Positions 52,797-59,112 of a stretch of 64,000 nt of DNA are shown piece by piece; position 1 is the stretch's first letter; each line of letters opens with the position of its first letter. The DNA comes from JAFDZW01 sp964404255 (GTDB lineage: Bacteria > Bacteroidota > Ignavibacteria > Palsa-1295). The notes beneath the pieces were generated by a model. It did no database searches, had not been told where the DNA came from, and saw only the letters and a program-made list of their open reading frames with translations. Position numbers and translations under genes: made by a program. The stretch covers positions 124,001 to 188,000 of the forward strand of contig CAYOJJ010000003.1 of the NCBI GenBank assembly GCA_964404255.1, in the 5' to 3' direction.

Positions 52797-53177
52797 ATGA
52801 CTACAAAACCTGATTCTTCGCTTCGAGCTGCACTCGGGAAATTTATGATCGAGACGGCTAAACTCTTTTTTGTGTGCACCATTCTTGTCGAACGGGCGCC
52901 GATGACGGTCGGTGAAACCATGCTCACGTTTGTCGTGGTCTCGCTTGCCGTTGGGGTCATCGAATCGATGTTCTCTGCTACCGCCAAATGGATTCGTGGA
53001 GTGTGGCGTCGCCGCAGTGCTCCGGAAATTCATATTCATCTAACGGTACCTCCGATGTTTCCCGGTGGGCTTGCTACTCGTCCGATGCGTCCGATGGGGT
53101 CGAATCCCGACCTCGATCATTTTATGGAAACGCTCAGGAATACTCCGTTCTCTGCACCCCCGCCGCGTAGCAAATGA
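52797..53177 (+). CDS. Small membrane protein, unknown
   Basis: A 126-residue protein with one or two hydrophobic segments (about 17-60, LTFVVVSLAVGVIESMFSA) followed by a P/M-rich tail. Overlaps the next gene by 4 bases (ATGA). Function unknown. Confidence 0.62.
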   Translation: MTTKPDSSLRAALGKFMIETAKLFFVCTILVERAPMTVGETMLTFVVVSLAVGVIESMFSATAKWIRGVWRRRSAPEIHIHLTVPPMFPGGLATRPMRPMGSNPDLDHFMETLRNTPFSAPPPRSK

Positions 53178-53500
53178 TCCGCAAGCCTATCTCATCGGCC
53201 AAACTTCGTGCTAAAGTAAAAGCACAGTACATAAAGACAAAACGGCTCGGGGATCTCGCCCGGGCCGTTGGTCTCTCTAAGCCTTACTTATCAATGTGGT
53301 ACCACGGGAAAGCGACGTGGGACACTACTGAAATCGAATCACGCCTGTCTGCCTTTTTCCATAGCCAGGAAACCCTTTCGTTTGCCGACGAAAAAATCTT
53401 AACCTCCATTCTCCTACACCTCGACGATGCCAACAAACCCGACACCATCATTGCCGTGCTCAACGAGTACGAGCGACCCAAAGAACCCGACCCCCACTGA
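53174..53500 (+). CDS. Small HTH protein, unknown
   Basis: A 108-residue basic protein with an HTH-like segment (TKRLGDLARAVGLSKPYLSMW, about 23-43). It may regulate neighbouring phage genes or bind phage DNA. It is coupled to the membrane protein upstream and overlaps the zinc-ribbon gene by 74 bases in another frame. Confidence 0.68.
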   Translation: MIRKPISSAKLRAKVKAQYIKTKRLGDLARAVGLSKPYLSMWYHGKATWDTTEIESRLSAFFHSQETLSFADEKILTSILLHLDDANKPDTIIAVLNEYERPKEPDPH

Positions 53501-53840
53501 AAAAAAGCAAAAGAACCCACCGGAAAAACCTCGATGCCCGAACTGCACCAAGCGAGGGATCATCAAAGTGCTGAAATCCGAACGAACCCCGCAAGGTCGC
53601 TGGCGAGAGCGGGTCTGCAAATCCTGCGGACACTTATTTGAAACCGAAATGAAGCTGCCGCTCGAATGCCCCCACTGCGATTGCTTCAATCATTTCTTAG
53701 TCAGGAGAACGCGCAACCTTCGTAACGGAGTGCTTCGCGTCTTTCAATGTAGCGAGTGTAAATCCTACCTTCCGACCTTCGAGTATTTCCCGATACCCGA
53801 GGAAAAGAAGCGTCGTCCCGACTTTAGAAATTACACCTAA
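53427..53840 (+). CDS. Double zinc-ribbon protein (Com-like?)
   Basis: A 137-residue protein with two zinc ribbons: CPNC...CKSC (about 37-67) and CPHC...CSEC (about 79-111), preceded by a P/T/K-rich N-terminus. Mu encodes a small zinc-binding translational regulator, Com, which makes a functional analogy attractive but unproven. The start overlaps the HTH gene; its stop overlaps the ATG of the gpF-like gene. Nucleic acid binding is likely. Confidence 0.65.
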   Translation: MPTNPTPSLPCSTSTSDPKNPTPTEKKQKNPPEKPRCPNCTKRGIIKVLKSERTPQGRWRERVCKSCGHLFETEMKLPLECPHCDCFNHFLVRRTRNLRNGVLRVFQCSECKSYLPTFEYFPIPEEKKRRPDFRNYT

Positions 53841-54811
53841 TGGGACTCATCATTCCTTCGGCTTCCCGAATCGTCCGGGCCGTGAACGATCCGTTCTTTC
53901 CCGAGACCGAATATGAGAACATGAGCAAAGCCATGAGCGGTGCTTGGCAGACGCAAATCTCCGTAGCGTCGCGCCAAGCACTTGCACTGGCCCGTCGCCA
54001 TCACGGTCGACCGGATACGTCTGAAATTGCTCACTTGCTTTCGGCTTTCCGGTCTAACGTATCGGGCTATGCGCTGACCCGTCACTTTGGCTCCGCCGTT
54101 TCCGATTCGACTGCCTCCGCTTATCATCGCGGGAAGCGTGAGGTAAATGCCGAACGGTACAGCGAAACCAAATCGGTCACGAAGTACGAGTTGCCGATTC
54201 AGGTTGTCGATGGAATGAGCGAAGCAGAAGCAATCGCTCAATTAAGTAAGCAGGTCATCCTCGCCGGTGGACAGTTTTGGGATACCAATTTACAGGACTC
54301 ACTGGCCGAACAAATGAAAGGCTGGTTCGAGGGAGAGCTAACGCGGGAGGACCTCGTCGCTAAATTAAAAGAGTTGATCGAGACACGACTCGAAGCCGAA
54401 GACCGCTCGACGCTCGGCGATAATTATTTCCAGCAGCTTGCCCATCATAGTATCGTAAGAACGAGAACGGTCTCGAAGTATGCCCGGGCAAAAGAACTTG
54501 GTGCAAAAGGATATCTCCTTATCAATCCTATGGACTTACGAACGAGCAGGATTTGCAGAAAGCTCGTCGAAGCAAAACGAGTCTATCTATTACACGAAGC
54601 TCAAAGCGTCGTCGATGATTTACTAAGCTCAACCACGACCGCCGATCTTAAAGCCAAACAACCGTTTTGGGCTTCGCCGGACGAGGATAGAATTCCGGTG
54701 CCACCGTTGCATTGGGGAGAGTGCCGTACAACGATCAGAATTATCTTCCTCTTAAAATCCCTCATTCTGCTTCAAAAATGGCAAAAAATGACGGCTAAAA
54801 AAGGTGAATAA
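53840..54811 (+). CDS. Minor head protein, Mu gpF / SPP1 gp7-like
   Basis: A 323-residue protein with helical N-terminus and a C-terminal block NPMDLRTSRICRKLVEAK followed by PVPPLHWGECRTTI, the diagnostic pattern of the gpF/gp7 family in which D-RT-C and P-H-C residues are conserved. These proteins enter the head with DNA. It is separated from the other head genes by the early region. The end of the frame runs into a terminator. Confidence 0.75.
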   Translation: MGLIIPSASRIVRAVNDPFFPETEYENMSKAMSGAWQTQISVASRQALALARRHHGRPDTSEIAHLLSAFRSNVSGYALTRHFGSAVSDSTASAYHRGKREVNAERYSETKSVTKYELPIQVVDGMSEAEAIAQLSKQVILAGGQFWDTNLQDSLAEQMKGWFEGELTREDLVAKLKELIETRLEAEDRSTLGDNYFQQLAHHSIVRTRTVSKYARAKELGAKGYLLINPMDLRTSRICRKLVEAKRVYLLHEAQSVVDDLLSSTTTADLKAKQPFWASPDEDRIPVPPLHWGECRTTIRIIFLLKSLILLQKWQKMTAKKGE

Positions 54812-54827
54812 ATAAGCACCTTTTTTT
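54797..54827 (+). terminator. Terminator after the gpF-like gene
   Basis: AAAAAAGGTG pairs with CACCTTTTTTT; it overlaps the last codons of the gpF-like gene. Confidence 0.8.
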
Positions 54828-54849
54828 GCAGATAGATTGAACTTGCTCG

Positions 54850-54893
54850 GGACACATTTTGTCGTGTCCGTTGAATTGCAGCGACAGCAATTC
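54850..54893 (+). promoter_or_regulatory. Two adjacent hairpins with complementary loops
   Basis: GGACAC (54850-54855)/GTGTCC (54864-54869) has loop ATTTTGTC; GAATTGC (54873-54879)/GCAATTC (54887-54893) has loop AGCGACA. TGTC and GACA can pair, allowing a kissing interaction in the leader of the 54926 gene. Confidence 0.45.
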
Positions 54894-54925
54894 CCACAAA
54901 ACCAATAACTTAGAAGAAACAAAAG

Positions 54926-55159
54926 ATGCTCAAAATTCAGATTCAAGTCCCGGTAAAGCCAACTCCGAAAGCGGTCACCGAGCTTACCGAAATCCTTCGC
55001 AAAACAGTGGGCGACAAAACGGCGGAAGTGAAGATTTATAAAGAGCAATGGTATAACGATTTCAGTGTATTAGTGCTCGAAGACAACCACGATCAGGACA
55101 ACCTCAGCCGAGCTTGCCTCATTGAATTATTCACCTACTTCTTCTCTAAAGCTAATTAA
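54926..55159 (+). CDS. Small phage protein, unknown
   Basis: A 77-residue alpha/beta protein (KIQIQVPVKPTPKAVTELTE). Followed 10 bases later by the 55170 gene. No family recognised. Confidence 0.6.
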   Translation: MLKIQIQVPVKPTPKAVTELTEILRKTVGDKTAEVKIYKEQWYNDFSVLVLEDNHDQDNLSRACLIELFTYFFSKAN

Positions 55160-55169
55160 GAGGTAAACC

Positions 55170-55640
55170 ATGTATCACGTAGGAATTAACACCCCAGTCG
55201 TTCCCGGAGCTACTCAGTCCGAAGCCATCGAGAGCATTATTAGAATAGCTCTCACCGACCCTAAAGTTGATATTCGGTATTACGATGAACCAACGTTCTC
55301 CATTACAGTACACGATGACAACGGCAACGAACGACCGAGCCAACAAAAGATGGTAACCGAGCAAGTGTTTAGAGACCTCTTTCAGAAAAGCCTCTTTGCT
55401 ACCGAGCGCATCCGGTTGGCAGAGATCAAAGGCAACATGGACATCTTAGCTTTTCTAAACGAAACAATGGTCACCGAGGAGATACCGGATGAATTGTTTA
55501 TCCGCTCGATGGAACGTCTCAATAAAAGTATGATCGAACTTTACCACTTACATAATAAATCATGGGATAGGCTTCGGGAAGCACTAACCAAAAAACATCT
55601 CGAACACTTAATGGAGTATTGCGCCGAGGAATGCTTATGA
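55170..55640 (+). CDS. Small phage protein, unknown
   Basis: A 156-residue, mostly helical acidic protein with no recognised domain. Good ribosome site AGAGGT upstream. Overlaps the next gene by 22 bases. Confidence 0.6.
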   Translation: MYHVGINTPVVPGATQSEAIESIIRIALTDPKVDIRYYDEPTFSITVHDDNGNERPSQQKMVTEQVFRDLFQKSLFATERIRLAEIKGNMDILAFLNETMVTEEIPDELFIRSMERLNKSMIELYHLHNKSWDRLREALTKKHLEHLMEYCAEECL

Positions 55641-55825
55641 AACACCAAACGATCAAATCCTGCCTCGCTAATATCTCCATTGCACAACGAGTGCTCTCGA
55701 CCCGAATCCTCTCGAAGAAAGAACGCCGGGAGGTAACCGAACTGGCGAACCGGGCACTGGTTACCCTGCGCTACCTCTGTAATGAGGATGAGCATAAAGT
55801 CCAGTACTATTTGAACAGAATGTAA
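55619..55825 (+). CDS. Small basic phage protein, unknown
   Basis: A 68-residue, helical basic protein (ILSKKERREVTELANRALVTL). A second in-frame ATG lies at 55634. It ends at a terminator hairpin at 55824. Confidence 0.55.
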   Translation: MRRGMLMKHQTIKSCLANISIAQRVLSTRILSKKERREVTELANRALVTLRYLCNEDEHKVQYYLNRM

Positions 55826-55847
55826 AAGTCCGCGAAAGCGGACTTTT
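55824..55847 (+). terminator. Terminator of the small-gene operon
   Basis: AAAAGTCCGC-GAAA-GCGGACTTTT, perfect stem with GNRA loop and T tract; starts within the stop codon of the 55619 gene. Confidence 0.85.
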
Positions 55848-55868
55848 CTATACCTGCGGGATACAGGG

Positions 55869-55896
55869 ACGGCCCCGGCGTTAAGCTTGGGGCCGT
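55869..55896. terminator. Second terminator, shared with the convergent methylase
   Basis: ACGGCCCC (55869-55876) pairs with GGGGCCGT (55889-55896), followed on the plus strand by TGATTTTTT. Confidence 0.75.
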
Positions 55897-55911
55897 TGAT
55901 TTTTTAAGGGA

Positions 55912-56688
55912 TTAATAATTACGGATTAACAGCTCATGAACCTGTCGCTTGTTTTGGTTGAGGGTATATTGGATGGGCTTTGTCTTTTCAATCTTAAAGC
56001 CTTTATACAGGTCTCTGATCAGCGGCGAATCGTCATAGCTCAACAGGAATTTCCCCTCGATCCCGGCCAGCTTATCCCGAAGCTCCGTGTGCTGGCCTTC
56101 CGTAAAGTTATGCTGATAGAAGTCGACCTTTCCGTCGGTCATTGTATAAGGCGGGTCACAGTAGAAAAAGGTCTTCGCCGAGTCATAGTTTTTAATAAAC
56201 CTGTTATAAGGGAGGTTCTCGATATGAGCACTGGCCAGCCTATTAGAAAGAGCGAGGAGGCTCTCGTGCTTGATCACGCCCCGGGGAGGCTGAGTTTTAC
56301 TGAACGCATAGCCGCTCCCGAAGCGACCGCCAAAAGCGTGTTTAATAACAAAGAAGTAGTACACGGCCCGGTCGAGGTCGGAGAGGTCTTCCGGTTTGTC
56401 CTTCATGATCTCAAGAATACGGTAATACTCCGAACGGGCGTTCAAGAGCCACCACAGCTTTTCGTAAAACTCCTCCGGGTCGGTTTGGATCTGACGATAC
56501 AGGTTCACCAGATCATTATTAATGTCGTTGATGGCTTCAACCCGGGACGGCTCTTTACCCCAAAAGACCCACGCGCCGCCGACGAACGGTTCGGCGTAAC
56601 AGGTATGCTCCGGGATTTGGGAAATGATATGACTACGGAGCAGACGCTTGCCGCCTACCCACGGAAACGGAGAGGATAATGTTGACAT
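55912..56688 (-). CDS. DNA adenine N6-methyltransferase, Dam/D12 class
   Basis: A 258-residue class-alpha adenine methylase: FPWVGGKRLL at the N-terminus, AdoMet motif YAEPFVGGAWVFW (about 31-43), DINNDLVNLYRQI and catalytic DPPY (about 177-180). Such phage enzymes protect DNA against host nucleases or control phage promoters; specificity cannot be read here (GATC is usual for the class). It is on its own strand at the right side of the phage. Confidence 0.92.
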   Translation of the reverse strand: MSTLSSPFPWVGGKRLLRSHIISQIPEHTCYAEPFVGGAWVFWGKEPSRVEAINDINNDLVNLYRQIQTDPEEFYEKLWWLLNARSEYYRILEIMKDKPEDLSDLDRAVYYFFVIKHAFGGRFGSGYAFSKTQPPRGVIKHESLLALSNRLASAHIENLPYNRFIKNYDSAKTFFYCDPPYTMTDGKVDFYQHNFTEGQHTELRDKLAGIEGKFLLSYDDSPLIRDLYKGFKIEKTKPIQYTLNQNKRQVHELLIRNY

Positions 56689-56836
56689 GGCTTATACAAA
56701 AGTCGTAAATGATCTGCCAAGACCACGACCTTGTATTGGCCTGTTTAACGCTCACACAGGCTCACAGTTACGGTTGTTTGGGATAGATATAGATAGACTA
56801 AGGGTCGCCGCTTAAAACCGCACACGTTCGATTTGC

Positions 56837-56897
56837 CACAATAACCTCCGGCACTCAGGCACAATAAGTCACAATAAAATACAATAAATCACAATTT
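56837..56897 (+). repeat. Iteron-like CACAATAA repeats with 10-bp phasing
   Basis: CACAATAA occurs at 56837, 56860 and 56870, with variants TACAATAA at 56880 and CACAATTT at 56890: one outlying copy and four at exact 10-bp steps. Same-face spacing on the helix suggests cooperative protein binding, for example by the transposase, the methylase regulator or an unknown factor. Confidence 0.7.
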
Positions 56898-56957
56898 GAA
56901 TCGCAAGATCTCAATCACTTAGTGGCAACGATTAACATGGAACCGTACAATTTTATT

Positions 56958-56965
56958 TATTTTTG
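56958..56965 (+). promoter_or_regulatory. TATTTTTG promoter element of the 57021 gene
   Basis: Matches TANNTTTG and lies 55 bases before the ATG of the AT-rich gene; no clear -33 element. Confidence 0.4.
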
Positions 56966-57020
56966 TGGTACCTACTTTAAAAAAAGCACCCATCCTAAAT
57001 TACTTTTCTGAACAACTCTT

Positions 57021-57680
57021 ATGGGAACATCATCCTTTAAAAAAAATATTTGGACGTTCTTTAACTCCGCTTTTGGTATCTGGTTCCTATCTACAATTGT
57101 TATTGGGTTATTTACATATTTTTTCAATCAATACAAAGAAGCTCAAAGTGATTTTAAAGAGAGGGAAAGTAAAATTAAACACCTTGATTTAGAAATCGAA
57201 AGTAGAATTTCTCAATTTTGGGTACATCTGGATAAAGTGGTCGATCATACAGATTCTTTATTGCCGTTACGAACAAATATTAGTTATGATACTATTATAG
57301 CATTTTGGGAAGCTTTTAAAGGATCGCCAGCTTCCAATGTTAAGTTAACTTCCTCGCTTTATAAAGAATTTGAAGGAAGAAGTGTTGTATCATTAATAGT
57401 GGAATTGGGTGCTTTACTGAAAGAAAAATATCATATTAACACCGATCCTATTAAAGCAGATGAGGGGCACCCAACTGATAGTATACTTAATCAAGATCAA
57501 TCAAAACTATGTTCGCTAATCCGGAAAATTGAATATGCCGCAGTCTTTATCGCGGCTGATGGGATTTTCTTTAAATCCATACACCCTGGGATAAAAGAAA
57601 TATGGCATGATTTCAATGAAAAAATAATTATTGGCCGTTGGGATTCGGTATTTCCCTATACAGATTGCTTGTTTTGTTAG
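57021..57680 (+). CDS. AT-rich membrane-anchored protein at the right prophage end (cargo)
   Basis: A 219-residue protein with an N-terminal membrane segment (about 15-36, AFGIWFLSTIVIGLFTYFF), a charged coiled coil (about 38-62) and a soluble helical domain. It is AT-rich like the 24476/25073 pair and shares their plan of one N-terminal membrane segment plus a cytoplasmic part, but sequence similarity is not evident. The stop lies within 10 bases of the proposed phage end. Right-end placement is typical for accessory genes of transposable phages. Function unknown. Confidence 0.75.
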   Translation: MGTSSFKKNIWTFFNSAFGIWFLSTIVIGLFTYFFNQYKEAQSDFKERESKIKHLDLEIESRISQFWVHLDKVVDHTDSLLPLRTNISYDTIIAFWEAFKGSPASNVKLTSSLYKEFEGRSVVSLIVELGALLKEKYHINTDPIKADEGHPTDSILNQDQSKLCSLIRKIEYAAVFIAADGIFFKSIHPGIKEIWHDFNEKIIIGRWDSVFPYTDCLFC

Positions 57681-57958
57681 CCACCACTTTACGTACCTGC
57701 CCAAACGGCCACCGCTACTATAAGAGCAGCGATTGCCCTACCTGCCCTGTTTGCGAAGCTGCAAAGATACCGGATTCCGGTTTTCTTTCTATGCTCTCAG
57801 CTCCGGCCCGGCGGGCATTGGAGCGGGAAGGAATTACTACCTTAAAAAAGCTTTCCTCGTTTACTGAAAAAGAAATTCTTTCGTTACATGGCATGGGGCC
57901 TTCCAGCATTCCAAAACTTCGGATGGCTCTTAGTGCCGGGGGGGGGTGCCTTTGTTAA
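57638..57958 (+). CDS. Zinc-ribbon plus RNAP-alpha-CTD-like HhH protein, start codon displaced by the prophage
   Basis: From about 57687 the frame reads TLRTCPNGHRYYKSSDCPTC, then SAPARRALEREGITTLKKL and LHGMGPSSIPKLRMAL: a small zinc ribbon fused to a helix-hairpin-helix domain like that of the RNA polymerase alpha C-terminus, common in Bacteroidota. Relatives start with Met two residues before this point. Here the host start is missing and the only upstream ATG (57638) lies in phage DNA; TTG codons at 57665 or 57674 could serve. The 3' end runs through a G9 tract into an early stop. It may be a pseudogene. Confidence 0.65.
   Translation: MGFGISLYRLLVLLATTLRTCPNGHRYYKSSDCPTCPVCEAAKIPDSGFLSMLSAPARRALEREGITTLKKLSSFTEKEILSLHGMGPSSIPKLRMALSAGGGCLC
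57682..57690 (-). repeat. Right prophage end: 9-bp terminal inverted repeat
   Basis: CACCACTTT inverts AAAGTGGTG at 20148-20156. With the TG...CA rule the phage would end at CACCA (57686). Part of the outer bases belongs to the conserved host gene. Confidence 0.45.
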
Positions 57959-57985
57959 GGCCAAGGTTATCGCCAAAAAAAATAA

Positions 57986-58717
57986 TTATTTTAGTGAGCG
58001 TAAATACTCTCCGACCGCCATTCGATTTTGTTGTTCTTCATACAGTTGCTCTTCGCTCTTACCGGTATTTCCACACATAAGCCAACCAACATGCAGAGCA
58101 GGAGGCGGAGACATGGCCTCGGTATAATCTATTGGTTTATAATTTCTATCGTCGCGTACAGTAGTATCTGCCCCGTGAGCCAATAGTTGCTTCACTAATT
58201 CAAGCTTGCCATAGTAACAGGCGAAATGAAGCGGCGTTTGATTGCGGGCATTTCTTGAAAGCACATCGGCAGGATTATTTAATAATCGATTGATCAGTTC
58301 TTCGGAAGGAGTGTACCGATGGTTATACATTGCCCAATATCCGCGAGCCACATCGTTTAAGATGCTTTCACCCTTGGGTGTTTTTAAGGTCGGCTGTACC
58401 CCATACGTAAGTAGAAGAGCGGCCATACTGCTATCCCAGAGGAGGCAATGATGCAAAGCAGAATACCCATCGGAATCAAGAATATAAGGGTTTGCTCCTT
58501 TCGATAACAGATAGGCTACCATTTTAGACTGACCACTGATAGCCGCTGCATGAAACGGTGTTCTGCCCAGCGAATCCTGCTCATTGAGCAATTTGGGGTT
58601 ATGGCGAAGCAGCCGTTTGATTTTAGTCAGATCTCCCTGTTCTGCCGCCCGATGAATTTCCCCAGCTTGCGCGGGTATAGCGGCAACTATCAGTGCAAAT
58701 AACATGAGAACTCTCAT
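57986..58717 (-). CDS. Exported ankyrin-repeat protein
   Basis: From the ATG at 58717 the product has 243 residues: signal peptide (LMLFALIVAAIPAQAG) and ankyrin repeats (GRTPFHAAAISGQSKMVAYL, GYSALHHCLL, NQTPLHFACYYGKLELVKQL). These are protein-interaction modules in the periplasm. The frame is open to 58816 but the later start fits the signal peptide. It is a host gene, convergent with the HhH gene. Confidence 0.88.
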   Translation of the reverse strand: MRVLMLFALIVAAIPAQAGEIHRAAEQGDLTKIKRLLRHNPKLLNEQDSLGRTPFHAAAISGQSKMVAYLLSKGANPYILDSDGYSALHHCLLWDSSMAALLLTYGVQPTLKTPKGESILNDVARGYWAMYNHRYTPSEELINRLLNNPADVLSRNARNQTPLHFACYYGKLELVKQLLAHGADTTVRDDRNYKPIDYTEAMSPPPALHVGWLMCGNTGKSEEQLYEEQQNRMAVGEYLRSLK

Positions 58718-59112
58718 ACGTCTGATAACCCCATAACTTTTAAAACAATACGGCAAAATAGTGCTTATCTCCTTCATTAATGGGAATTTTCCTCCTACAT
58801 TTCCCGTTCTATCCAAGCTAAATTCCGAATCCTTCTGTCGGGTGACTTACGAAAACTGATAATTGTCGCCTCGTACAGAAGCATTCATAATAAAACCGAA
58901 CGCCATTGTACGTAGAGATTCAGCACCTCGCTGCATATCCTCTTGTGGATATGCCCCACTTTCCCAACCATCCGCGCCAGCGGAATCAGAACTCCCAAAA
59001 TCCCACATTTTTTGACACCAGGAATCGACTCGATTCTTGCACGTTCGTACAGGCATAAGCTCTGAATTTCGGTATTTAGCACCAAAAACCAATTTTTATT
59101 CAAATAACAAGT
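58718..59112. other. Region upstream of rpoB
   Basis: About 395 bases between the ankyrin gene and rpoB. It holds a doubtful minus-strand ORF (58847-59092) and must contain the rpoB promoter, but I see no clear TANNTTTG element on the plus strand. No rplJ/rplL genes precede rpoB here. Confidence 0.5.
58847..59092 (-). CDS. Doubtful small protein, unknown
   Basis: An 81-codon ORF whose composition looks coding (GADGWESGAYPQEDMQRGAE) but without a recognised family or ribosome site. It lies divergent from rpoB, 20 bases away, where a promoter is expected. It could be a remnant of a longer protein. Confidence 0.35.
   Translation of the reverse strand: MVFGAKYRNSELMPVRTCKNRVDSWCQKMWDFGSSDSAGADGWESGAYPQEDMQRGAESLRTMAFGFIMNASVRGDNYQFS

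Larger units (their letters stand above)
56689..57020. other. Gene-free region at the right side of the prophage
   Basis: 332 bases without a convincing gene; a 42-codon plus-strand ORF from 56687 is likely chance. It contains the phased CACAATAA repeats (56837-56897), two GCTCACA copies near 56750 and a TANNTTTG element before the 57021 gene. Confidence 0.6.
20152..57686. mobile_element. Transposable (Mu-type) siphovirus prophage, ~37.5 kb
   Basis: The region contains a MuA-like DDE transposase and MuB-like ATPase, a cI-like repressor, portal, both terminase subunits, capsid protease and capsid, tail tube, frameshifted tail chaperone, tape measure, lysis genes and a gpF-like head protein. 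This is a full phage complement at a size typical of transposable phages (about 36-40 kb). Ends are inferred from a 9-bp inverted repeat at both junctions and from the host HhH gene, which loses its start codon exactly at the right junction. No obvious frameshift was noticed in an essential phage gene, so it may be functional. Confidence 0.8.

Noticed and set aside
55936..56679. A 247-codon plus-strand ORF opposite the Dam-type methylase
   Set aside because: The minus-strand frame has all methylase motifs; the plus ORF is a shadow.
56837..56897. CACAATAA repeats as a plasmid or chromosomal origin with DnaA boxes
   Set aside because: The motif lacks the TTATCCACA pattern and no replication initiator gene is near.
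56921..56925. AGTGG here and at 20150-20154 as a 5-bp target duplication, with the right end at about 56920
   Set aside because: No CA end lies next to it, and the host gene truncated at 57687 places the junction further right, after the AT-rich gene.
57888..58127. Plus-strand ORF running from the HhH gene into the ankyrin gene
   Set aside because: It only represents the frame beyond the G9 tract and lies antisense to the ankyrin protein.
58885..59103. A second minus-strand ORF upstream of rpoB
   Set aside because: It overlaps the slightly more plausible 58847 ORF in another frame and begins within the expected rpoB promoter/leader.
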